Shown here: piece by piece, positions 1 to 5,950 of the stretch
Position numbering within the stretch: the stretch's first letter is position 1
How the letters are laid out: each line of letters starts with the position of its first letter
Translations under genes and position numbers: made by a program
NCBI GenBank assembly: GCA_034658975.1
Contig: JAYEGJ010000070.1
Span: 1-11,321, forward strand
Length of the DNA: 11,321 nt
Direction of reading: 5' to 3'
DNA from: SZUA-217 sp034658975
GTDB lineage: Bacteria > Actinomycetota > Acidimicrobiia > Spongiisociales > ZC4RG35
The notes under the pieces: generated by a model
The model's input: the letters and a program-made list of their open reading frames with translations, nothing else
What the model was told of the DNA's origin: nothing
Databases searched by the model: none

Positions 1-873
1 GATCTCTGCGATCACTGTCTCCGGCTCACGCCGGATACGACGGCCGGTGAAACGTCGAATCTCCCAACCCAGGTCCATCAGCATGTTCTGGCGGATGAGG
101 TCGTTGTGCTGTTGCTCCGGGGTGGAGTGGGAGTCGAATCCGTCCATTTCGACGATCTTCATTCGATCCGGCCAGGAAAAGTCGGGATACGCATTGAGGC
201 TATTGGGGAGGGGGATGCGTAACTGATGGACCGGCGAGGGGATCGGCGCACGCCGGATGAGCTGGCGGAGTTCCACCTCGGTGGGGCTGGCCGTTCTGCC
301 TTCATGCGCGAGGGGGACGATCCGGCGGAGCTTTGGGGTTCCCCGGACGCCCCGGCCACCCTGAACCCTGAGCTGCTCGGCGACCCGTTCCGGAGTGGTG
401 TGGCGTTGGTGCAACGCACTCATATAGACCTTTTCGAGTACCGCCCCCGGCAAGATCGGAGAGAGGTCGTGGAGTGTGCGCTCGGGTGTCGTCACCGGAA
501 TCGCGTCAACGGTCGCCGGAACCAGAATCCGTCGAGTCCGGTGCACCAGGACTCCGTCAGGCAGTGGCCGATCATCGTGAGGCACCGTCACCTCGATCGT
601 TCTGCCTCCAACACCATCAAGGGTCCAGAGCCGGGACGCGGTCCGATGAGAGGCGAGGGCCAACGGCCCGGCGGCGAGGACGGCTGCGAGGATTTCGGTG
701 TGCCAGGTGCGTGGAGTCACATTGAGGTAATAGACACCCGCGTGGACAGCCTCCCATCTGCCAGTCTCGACTGCCCCTTCGATCATCCGATCGGTCATCC
801 CAAGGGCGAGCGCAGTTGCTCTATCGATCAGCCCGTAGTTCTGGCCGGCGAATCGCCGAATCTCCCCAAACAC
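1..873 (-). CDS. AbiEi-like winged-helix / DUF559 nuclease-fold protein (C-terminus cut by window edge)
   Basis: This frame stays open for 291 codons from a GTG at 873 to the window edge. An in-frame TGA at 901-903 fixes its upstream limit. Residues about 5-55 look like the AbiEi-type winged helix that opens many actinobacterial proteins, including the hallmark GRWEAVHAGVYYL (39-50) and ASHRTASRLW (74-83). Residues about 197-291 match DUF559, a PD-(D/E)XK endonuclease fold of the Vsr type: YPDFSWP (229-235), VEMDG (241-245) and GWEIRRFTGRRI (269-280). Candidate active-site residues are D231, E242 and D244. AbiEi proteins are antitoxins of type IV toxin-antitoxin pairs, but no AbiEii-like nucleotidyltransferase toxin is visible here, and solitary fusions like this are common in Actinobacteria with no settled role. 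The start has no clear Shine-Dalgarno; CAAGTT lies seven bases before it, so a leaderless start is possible. The family call is firm; the function is unknown. Confidence 0.85.
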   Translation of the reverse strand, partial: MFGEIRRFAGQNYGLIDRATALALGMTDRMIEGAVETGRWEAVHAGVYYLNVTPRTWHTEILAAVLAAGPLALASHRTASRLWTLDGVGGRTIEVTVPHDDRPLPDGVLVHRTRRILVPATVDAIPVTTPERTLHDLSPILPGAVLEKVYMSALHQRHTTPERVAEQLRVQGGRGVRGTPKLRRIVPLAHEGRTASPTEVELRQLIRRAPIPSPVHQLRIPLPNSLNAYPDFSWPDRMKIVEMDGFDSHSTPEQQHNDLIRQNMLMDLGWEIRRFTGRRIRREPETVIAEI

Positions 874-956
874 AGCCTGAAACTTGCCAAGGTCTCGGGG
901 TCAGATCAAGACCTTCGTGTTCTGGGGAGGAAAATCCACGTGACAGGTGGAAAAAC
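874..956 (-). promoter_or_regulatory. Gap upstream of the AbiEi/DUF559 gene with weak leaderless-type promoter
   Basis: On the minus strand, TTGATC (907-902), a 17-base spacer and CAAGTT end seven bases before the GTG at 873. The -10 match is poor apart from the conserved A and final T. A short CCAC/GTGG inverted repeat at about 935-949 lies just past the stop of the upstream minus-strand gene and might be a weak terminator. Both readings are tentative. Confidence 0.2.
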
Positions 957-1253
957 CTACCCAGAACGGTTCTTCTTGGCCTTTTTGGTGGGTTTGACGA
1001 TCTCGAGGCGCTGTTCGCCCGACTTCTTGTGATGGATAACCACGGCACTGCCCTCGGAGATGGTCTGGCGGTGCAGGAGCGTGCGTTTCGGTTGGGTTCG
1101 TTGGAGGTAGGCCAGGGCGCTTACCGCCAGCCCGATGTAGAGATCCCGGCTCTTGCCCTCACGAAGACCCTTGAGGGTTTGATCGAAACCGATCTCCTTG
1201 GCGTCGGATGTTCCCCAGATCCAACGCATCAACCTTCCGCTCATGCTTGCCAT
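957..1253 (-). CDS. Conserved-looking 98-residue protein of unknown function, possible single membrane segment
   Basis: I do not recognise a named family. The 98-residue protein begins MASMSGRLMRWIWG, has a charged stretch (DQTLKGLREGKSRD, about 24-37) and then its only hydrophobic stretch, LYIGLAVSALAYL (38-50). A basic region with VVIHHKK follows, and it ends in a Lys/Arg-rich tail (KPTKKAKKNRSG). This could be a peripheral or single-pass membrane protein whose basic part faces the cytoplasm. The ATG at 1253 is preceded by a weak GGTAG; a second ATG at 1244 is also possible. It is divergent from the mini-protein/trmI genes across a 38-base gap and lies 83 bases upstream of the AbiEi/DUF559 gene on the same strand. 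It is probably a real gene: it fills the space neatly, and the overlapping plus-strand frames make no sensible protein. Confidence 0.6.
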   Translation of the reverse strand: MASMSGRLMRWIWGTSDAKEIGFDQTLKGLREGKSRDLYIGLAVSALAYLQRTQPKRTLLHRQTISEGSAVVIHHKKSGEQRLEIVKPTKKAKKNRSG

Positions 1254-1291
1254 GTGTCTACCGTGCTCGAAACCGCAACCATATAGGCACA
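1254..1291. promoter_or_regulatory. Divergent intergenic region
   Basis: Only 38 bases separate the minus-strand start at 1253 from the plus-strand GTG at 1292. The AT-rich core ATATAG (1281-1286) could act as a -10 element in either direction, close to the GTG on the plus side and with a short leader on the minus side. No convincing -35 partner is present at 16-18 bases on either strand, so the promoters are inferred mainly from gene orientation. Confidence 0.3.
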
Positions 1292-1384
1292 GTGCAGAAC
1301 AAGAAAGCCATCCAAGTCATCATCTGGGTCATTGTCATTGCGATGATCCTCGGACTCCTCTTCTCCGTCCTCGCCATCCTCTGA
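1292..1384 (+). CDS. 30-residue single-pass membrane mini-protein (Prli42-like architecture), coupled to trmI
   Basis: A GTG at 1292 opens a 30-codon frame. It encodes a short basic N-terminus (MQNKKAIQ) followed by one hydrophobic helix that fills the rest (VIIWVIVIAMILG, then LLFSVLAIL). The TGA at 1382-1384 shares its A with the ATG of trmI (TGATG), which implies translational coupling and argues that the frame is translated. The charged start, the single helix with an IAM-type core and the length of about 30 residues resemble Prli42, the peptide that anchors RsbR stressosomes to the membrane in Listeria and relatives. That similarity is judged from memory and could be convergent, because any tiny membrane peptide is simple in composition. 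There is only a weak AGG before the start. It may instead act mainly as a leader whose translation delivers ribosomes to trmI. Confidence 0.6.
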   Translation: MQNKKAIQVIIWVIVIAMILGLLFSVLAIL

Positions 1385-2163
1385 TGGCCTTCGTCGAGGG
1401 GGACCCCGCTCTCCTCATCGATTCCAAAGGCCGCCATTTCCTTCTGAAGCTGGAGAAGGGCCGCACCTTCCAATACCACCAGGGCTCGGTTCCGCACGAC
1501 GAGTTGATCGGAGCCGGGGACGGCTCGTGGGTCAAGTCCTCCTCGGGGTCGAAGCTTCTTCTGCTTCGCCCCCGCCTTGCCGATTTCATTCTCAAGATGA
1601 AGCGGGCAGCACAGGTCGTCTATCCCAAGGACCTGGGCCCGATACTCGTTTTCGGTGACATCGGCCCCGGCATGACGGTGCTCGAGGCCGGCTCGGGGTC
1701 GGGGGCGTTGACTCTCGGGCTCTCTCGTGCGGTCGGCCCAGGCGGCAAGGTCATTTCGATCGAGAAACGAGATGATCACGGCGCCCATGCGCGAAAGGCG
1801 ATCTCTCGCTGGTACGGAGAGGTTCCCGACAACATCGATCTCAGGATCGGAGACGTCGCCGCCGTGGTCGAGGAGATCGCTCCCGAGCGCATCGTCCTCG
1901 ACCTTCCCGAACCGTGGCACACGATCGAGATCGCCGCCGAGCATCAACCAAGCGGAGGAGTCCTCTCCGTCTACCTGCCGACGGTTCCCCAGGTGCAGAA
2001 GGCGGTCGAGACGGCCAGGGACACCGGCGCGTTCGCCGAGATCGAGGTGAAGGAGTTCCTGTTCCGGGACTGGAACGTGGACGGCCGGTCGGTGCGTCCG
2101 GAGCACAACATGGTCGGACATACCGGGTTCCTCACGTTCATGAGGAAGACGGACAGGCCTTGA
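1384..2163 (+). CDS. trmI: tRNA (adenine-58-N1)-methyltransferase TrmI
   Basis: This 259-residue protein methylates N1 of adenine 58 in the T-loop of tRNA with S-adenosylmethionine, as a cytoplasmic tetramer in characterised bacteria. An N-terminal beta domain (about 1-75) precedes a Rossmann methyltransferase domain. That domain has motif I VLEAGSGSGALTLGL (99-113), an acidic ribose-binding position E127 in SIEKRD, the adenine-region GDV (156-158), the catalytic-region LDLPEPW (172-178) and the family C-terminal block RPEHNMVGHTGFL (239-250 region). Length fits Rv2118c-type enzymes. The ATG at 1384 is chosen because it gives the normal N-terminus (MAFVEGDPALLID); the frame stays open upstream to an ATG at 1198, but that extension overlaps two other genes and has no family features. 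It overlaps the mini-protein stop by one base. trmI near the ARC ATPase gene also occurs in mycobacteria. Confidence 0.95.
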   Translation: MAFVEGDPALLIDSKGRHFLLKLEKGRTFQYHQGSVPHDELIGAGDGSWVKSSSGSKLLLLRPRLADFILKMKRAAQVVYPKDLGPILVFGDIGPGMTVLEAGSGSGALTLGLSRAVGPGGKVISIEKRDDHGAHARKAISRWYGEVPDNIDLRIGDVAAVVEEIAPERIVLDLPEPWHTIEIAAEHQPSGGVLSVYLPTVPQVQKAVETARDTGAFAEIEVKEFLFRDWNVDGRSVRPEHNMVGHTGFLTFMRKTDRP

Positions 2164-2213
2164 CCTTCGAGGTCGGTACCATCTCGAGCACTAGATGTTT
2201 CCAGGAGTAATCG

Positions 2214-2459
2214 ATGAAAGTTTGGATCGACCAAGACCTCTGCACCGGGGACGGACTGTGTGAGGAGATTGCGCCCGACGTGTTCGCGCTGCTCGACGAT
2301 GGACTCGCCTACGTCAAAGAAGGCGACAAGATCTTCGCCGAGGAGAAGGGCAATCTCCAAGGTTCCGAGGGCTTGGCCGTGGTACCGACGGGCCAGGAGG
2401 ACATCACCGTCGAGTCGGCCGAGGAATGCCCCGGGGAGTGCATCTTCATCGAGCCTTAG
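2214..2459 (+). CDS. Small ferredoxin, [3Fe-4S] or Asp-ligated [4Fe-4S] type, linked to arc
   Basis: This is an 81-residue acidic electron-transfer protein. The cluster motif is C10-x2-D13-x2-C16 (DLCTGDGLC) with a distant C72-P (ECPGEC, 71-76). Asp replaces the usual middle Cys, as in [3Fe-4S] ferredoxins and in Pyrococcus ferredoxin, where Asp can ligate a [4Fe-4S] cluster. C76 is an extra Cys near the remote ligand. A clear Shine-Dalgarno, AGGAG (2203-2207), precedes ATG 2214. The gene lies 50 bases after trmI and 101 bases before arc. From memory, Streptomyces carries a ferredoxin beside arc with closely matching text (VWIDQDLCTGDG and ECPGDC), so the linkage appears old. The redox partner is unknown; no reductase or P450 gene is visible in the window. 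Confidence 0.9.
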   Translation: MKVWIDQDLCTGDGLCEEIAPDVFALLDDGLAYVKEGDKIFAEEKGNLQGSEGLAVVPTGQEDITVESAEECPGECIFIEP

Positions 2460-2560
2460 TGGCCCGTCACTAGACCCGCGAAAGGTTCCGACGGAACTCT
2501 GAGAACTACTCGAACCCCTTCGTATACTGACCGGAGGCGACCCTGAGCCAGGAGGAAGCC
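2460..2560 (+). promoter_or_regulatory. Promoter region of the arc-dop-pup-prcB-prcA run
   Basis: A strong -10, TATACT (2523-2528), lies 18 bases after a fair -35, CTGAGA (2499-2504). Transcription would begin near 2535, leaving a short leader with a good ribosome site AGGAGGAA (2550-2557) three bases before the GTG at 2561. An inverted repeat GTTCC-GAC-GGAAC (2485-2497) abuts the -35, and the tetramer GAAC recurs at exact 9-base steps at 2494, 2503 and 2512. These could be operator half-sites, or the inverted repeat could be a terminator stem for the ferredoxin transcript, although no T-run follows. Confidence 0.55.
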
Positions 2561-4288
2561 GTGGAAGAAGGACAGAACAAGGACGACGCAGCTCAACTTC
2601 GAGAAGTCGTGTCGGCTCTCGAAGAGGAGATCTCTTATCTACGTCGTCGTGTTCGTGAGGCGCCCGGGCAGCACGACAGCCTCGAAGCCGAGCTGAGTCG
2701 TGCCAGGGATCGTCTCGATCGCGCCGTTTCCCAGAACGACAAACTCTCCCAGCTTCTCGAGGAGGCCCGCGAGCAACTCGGCATTCTGCGAGAGGAAGTT
2801 GAGAAGCTCACCTCACCTCCGAACAACTTCGGGACCGTCCTCAAGGTCAACACCGACGGCACCGTCGATGTCCTGACCGGCAGCCGCAAGCTTCGGGTGG
2901 CCGCACAGCCGAACATCGAAGTGAAGAAACTTCAGGTCGGCCAGGAAGTCCTGCTCAACGAGGCCTTCAACGTGATCGATATCCGCAGCATCGAACCCGC
3001 CGGTGACATCCTCCGGGTCCGTGAAACGATGCCCGACGGTCGAGTAGTGGTCATCGCCCATGCCGATGAGGAGCGCGTCCTGAAGCGCTCGGACGCCATG
3101 GTGGACGTCTACCTGCGCGCCGGCGATTACGTGCGGGTCGATCCGAAGACCGGTCTGATCTTGGAGAAACTGGAGCGGCCCGAAGTCGAGGAGCTCGTTC
3201 TCGAAGAGGTCCCGGACATCACCTATCACGATGTTGGCGGGCTTGCCGACCAGATCGAACAGATCCGCGACACCGTCGAATTGCCGTACCTCCATCGCGA
3301 CCTCTTCAAGGAGTACGAGTTGGAGCCGCCCAAGGGGATCCTCCTCTACGGCCCACCCGGATGCGGGAAGACTCTCATCGCCAAGGCCGTGGCCAACAGC
3401 CTCGCCAAGAAGGTCTCCGAGAGGACCGGCGACCCCGATGTCCGCTCCTACTTCCTCAACATCAAGGGCCCCGAGCTGCTCAACAAGTGGGTCGGGGAAA
3501 CCGAACGTCAGATCCGGCTCATCTTCCAGCGGGCCAAAGAGAAATCCGACGAAGGTGTTCCGGTCATCGTCTTCTTCGACGAGATGGACTCGCTGTTCCG
3601 TACCCGCGGCACGGGCATCAGCTCTGATGTCGAGTCGACCATCGTTCCACAGCTTCTCTCTGAACTCGACGGCGTCGAGGCCCTGAAGAACGTCGTCGTC
3701 ATCGGCGCCTCGAACCGGGAAGACCTCATCGATCCGGCGATCCTGCGCCCCGGACGTCTCGACGTGAAGATCAAGATCAACCGCCCCGACCCGGTTGCGG
3801 CGCGGGAGATATTCCGCATCTACATCAGCGATCAAGCTCCGATCGCTCCCGAAGAGCTAGCCAAGACGAATGGCGATGTCGCTTCGGCGGTCATGTCGAT
3901 GATCGACACGACGGTGGAGGACATGTACTCCGAGGACAAGGCCAACGAGTTCCTCGAGGTCACATATGCGAACGGAGATCGTGAGGTTCTCTTCTTCAAG
4001 GACTTCTCCTCGGGAGCGATGATCGAGAACGTCGTGCGCCGGGCGAAGAAGGATGCAATCAAGCGCCAGCTTGCGGGTGGGTCGCCAGGTGTCAAGACCG
4101 ACGACCTCCGCGCGGCGATCAAGCAGGAGTTCCGCGAGCAAGAAGATCTCCCCAACACCACCAACCCCGACGACTGGGCCAAGATCTCGGGCAAGAAGGG
4201 CGAGCGGATCGTCTATGTGAGGACTCTGGTCGGGGGAGACGAAGAGAGCCGTCTCATCGAAAAGGTCTCCGGCGGCCAGTACCTGTAA
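2561..4288 (+). CDS. arc: Proteasomal AAA+ ATPase ARC/Mpa
   Basis: This 575-residue ring ATPase recognises pupylated proteins, unfolds them and feeds them to the 20S proteasome. Residues about 10-83 form the coiled coil that binds the Pup helix (heptad-like LEEEISYLRRR and LSQLLEEAREQLGIL). Tandem OB domains follow at about 89-205. The AAA+ module has Walker A GPPGCGKT (264-271), Walker B VIVFFDEMD (335-343), sensor-1 N385 in GASNRED, and arginine fingers R396 and R399 in LRPGRLD. Pore loop 1 reads KWVGE (309-313); Tyr or Phe is the more usual aromatic residue there. The C-terminus GGQYL supplies the GQYL motif that docks into the proteasome alpha ring. Length is close to mycobacterial Mpa (about 600). 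The GTG start has a strong AGGAGG three to five bases upstream and gives the expected N-terminus. Its TAA overlaps the dop ATG by one base (TAATG). Confidence 0.97.
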   Translation: MEEGQNKDDAAQLREVVSALEEEISYLRRRVREAPGQHDSLEAELSRARDRLDRAVSQNDKLSQLLEEAREQLGILREEVEKLTSPPNNFGTVLKVNTDGTVDVLTGSRKLRVAAQPNIEVKKLQVGQEVLLNEAFNVIDIRSIEPAGDILRVRETMPDGRVVVIAHADEERVLKRSDAMVDVYLRAGDYVRVDPKTGLILEKLERPEVEELVLEEVPDITYHDVGGLADQIEQIRDTVELPYLHRDLFKEYELEPPKGILLYGPPGCGKTLIAKAVANSLAKKVSERTGDPDVRSYFLNIKGPELLNKWVGETERQIRLIFQRAKEKSDEGVPVIVFFDEMDSLFRTRGTGISSDVESTIVPQLLSELDGVEALKNVVVIGASNREDLIDPAILRPGRLDVKIKINRPDPVAAREIFRIYISDQAPIAPEELAKTNGDVASAVMSMIDTTVEDMYSEDKANEFLEVTYANGDREVLFFKDFSSGAMIENVVRRAKKDAIKRQLAGGSPGVKTDDLRAAIKQEFREQEDLPNTTNPDDWAKISGKKGERIVYVRTLVGGDEESRLIEKVSGGQYL

Positions 4289-5757
4289 TGGCTCTACAGA
4301 AGGTGCTCGGCACTGAAACCGAGTATGGGATCGTCGTGAGAGGCGACCCCGGCTTCAATCCCGCCGTGGCCTCGTCGCTCGTGGTCAACAGCTATCCAGG
4401 GACCCGGGTCAAGGTGCAATGGTCCTACGAGGAGGAGTCGCCGGGACGCGACGCCCGTGGCTTCGGCCATGACACCTACGGCCTGATCGATCCCGAAGGG
4501 GCCGTCGTCAACTCGGTGCTGGCGAACGGGGCCCGACTGTACGTCGATCACGCCCACCCCGAATACTCAGGGCCCGAGTGCTCCGACCCGCTGGAAGCAG
4601 CCCTTTATGACAAGGCGGGGGAATTGGTGATGCAGGCGGCCGGCGACGCAGCCTCCGAGGCTTCGGGCCGGAAGGTTTCCCTCTACAAGAACAATTCGGA
4701 CGGGAAGGGCAACTCCTACGGCGCCCACGAGAACTACCTGCTCTCACGGGAGACGCCATTTGGCGAGATCATCCGATATGCCACGACCTTCATGGTCACT
4801 CGTCAGTTGTTCACGGGGGCCGGCAAGGTCGGAAAAGAGAACAACCGGCCAGACATCGATTTCCAGCTAACCCAGCGCGCCGACTTCTTCGAGGAGGAGG
4901 TCGGCCTCGAGACGACCCTGAAGCGGCCGATCATCAACACGAGAGACGAGCCTCACGGCGACCCTTCCCGGTATAGGCGTCTCCACGTCATCATCGGCGA
5001 CGCCAACCTCTCGGAGGTTCAGACCTTCCTGAAACTGGGGACGACGGCACTGATGCTCGCCGCTCTCGAAGACGGGGCGTTGCCTGACCCTCTGGATCTC
5101 GCCGACCCGGTCGAGGCGTGCTGGCAGGTAAGTCACGATCTGACCTTGCGTAGGCCTCTCGAGTTGGACGGCGGTGCCACGGCGACCGCCCTCGATCTCC
5201 AGCAGAGATATCTCGAGTGGTTGGCCAAGTACGTCGAGAAGGAACTGGACCAGCCGGTTTGGAACCAGCTCCTGGAGGAGTGGGAGAGGACGCTGTCGCG
5301 TCTGGAGAGCGACCCGATGAGCCTTGCCGACACTCTCGACTGGGTGGCCAAGAAGCGGCTTCTTCAAGGGTTCGTAGATCGGGACGGATTGGAGTGGTCC
5401 AACGCCAAGCTCAGGGCGTTCGATCTCCAGTATCACGACGTGGACCCGGCCAAGGGCCTCTACAACAGGCTGGCGGCCCGTGGCTCGATGAGACGCCTAT
5501 TCACCGACGACGAGATCGAGACGGCCGTCAGCAATCCTCCAGAAGGGACCCGAGCCTACTTCCGCGGTCGATGCGTTTCCGACTTCTCCGATTCGCTGGT
5601 TGCCGCCAACTGGGACTCTCTCGTATTCGATGTGGGCGAATCACATCTGAAGCGGGTTCCTATGATGGAGCCCCTGCGCGGAGACGCCGAGAGAACCGGC
5701 GCGCTTCTCGATGAGGCGAGCGACGCCGCTGACCTGCTGCGTCGCCTAGGAGGTTGA
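4288..5757 (+). CDS. dop: Depupylase / Pup deamidase Dop
   Basis: This 489-residue enzyme has the carboxylate-amine ligase (glutamine-synthetase-like) fold and cleaves the isopeptide bond between Pup and substrate lysine using bound nucleotide; in many species it also deamidates Pup's C-terminal Gln. Metal/ATP-binding glutamates E10 and E12 sit in GTETEYGI (8-15). The likely nucleophile is D87 in YVDHAHPEY (85-93). The Dop-specific loop covers about 40-70, with WSYEEESPGRDARGF (45-59). Other signatures are KNNSDGKGNSYGAHENYL (134-151) and PIINTRDEPHGD (214-225). That loop and the HAHPEY text distinguish it from PafA. It starts at the ATG overlapping the arc stop, and the pup ribosome site is embedded in its last codons. 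Because Pup here already ends in Glu, depupylation is probably its only duty. Confidence 0.96.
   Translation: MALQKVLGTETEYGIVVRGDPGFNPAVASSLVVNSYPGTRVKVQWSYEEESPGRDARGFGHDTYGLIDPEGAVVNSVLANGARLYVDHAHPEYSGPECSDPLEAALYDKAGELVMQAAGDAASEASGRKVSLYKNNSDGKGNSYGAHENYLLSRETPFGEIIRYATTFMVTRQLFTGAGKVGKENNRPDIDFQLTQRADFFEEEVGLETTLKRPIINTRDEPHGDPSRYRRLHVIIGDANLSEVQTFLKLGTTALMLAALEDGALPDPLDLADPVEACWQVSHDLTLRRPLELDGGATATALDLQQRYLEWLAKYVEKELDQPVWNQLLEEWERTLSRLESDPMSLADTLDWVAKKRLLQGFVDRDGLEWSNAKLRAFDLQYHDVDPAKGLYNRLAARGSMRRLFTDDEIETAVSNPPEGTRAYFRGRCVSDFSDSLVAANWDSLVFDVGESHLKRVPMMEPLRGDAERTGALLDEASDAADLLRRLGG
5748..5754 (+). promoter_or_regulatory. Strong Shine-Dalgarno for pup, inside the end of dop
   Basis: AGGAGGT is fully complementary to the usual 16S rRNA 3' end and sits seven bases before the pup ATG, overlapping the last codons of dop. 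It is the best ribosome site in this run of genes, which fits the need for much more Pup than of the enzymes encoded on the same message. Confidence 0.8.
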
Positions 5758-5761
5758 TCAG

Positions 5762-5950
5762 ATGTCAGATAGGGAACGCTCGAAGTCACGGGACCGAAGC
5801 AGCGAACAGAATGAAGAACAGGTCGACGCCAAGGTCGAGACCGAGGCCGATGTCGAAGCGATCGACGATCTCCTCGACGAGATCGACGAGGTGCTCGAGG
5901 AGAATGCCGAGGAATTCGTGAAGAACTACGTCCAGAAGGGTGGAGAGTGA
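5762..5950 (+). CDS. pup: Prokaryotic ubiquitin-like protein Pup, Gly-Gly-Glu form
   Basis: This 62-residue, highly charged, intrinsically disordered modifier is attached to substrate lysines and marks them for the proteasome. The N-terminal 20 residues are polar and flexible, as needed for engagement by the ATPase pore. Residues about 25-56 are acidic with spaced hydrophobics (IDDLLDEIDEVLEE) and form the helix that pairs with the ARC coiled coil. The conserved end FVKNYVQKGGE (52-62) terminates in Glu rather than Gln, so it is ligation-ready without deamidation. Lysines are K8, K24, K54 and K59. Four bases separate dop from the ATG. The last codon GAG and the TGA overlap the prcB GTG (GAGTGA). 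Confidence 0.97.
   Translation: MSDRERSKSRDRSSEQNEEQVDAKVETEADVEAIDDLLDEIDEVLEENAEEFVKNYVQKGGE

Noticed and set aside
226..1032. A 268-codon plus-strand open frame
   Set aside because: It is the complement of the AbiEi/DUF559 gene, whose minus-strand frame gives clear family motifs; the plus-strand translation shows none.
1198..1383. A 62-residue N-terminal extension of TrmI
   Set aside because: It would overlap the divergent minus-strand gene and the coupled mini-protein, and the added text resembles no TrmI. The ATG at 1384 gives the family N-terminus.
2813..3835. A 340-codon open frame antisense to arc
   Set aside because: It lies wholly within arc, and its composition (rich in Asp, Val, Leu and Gly) reflects the complementary codons of the AAA+ domain rather than a protein family.
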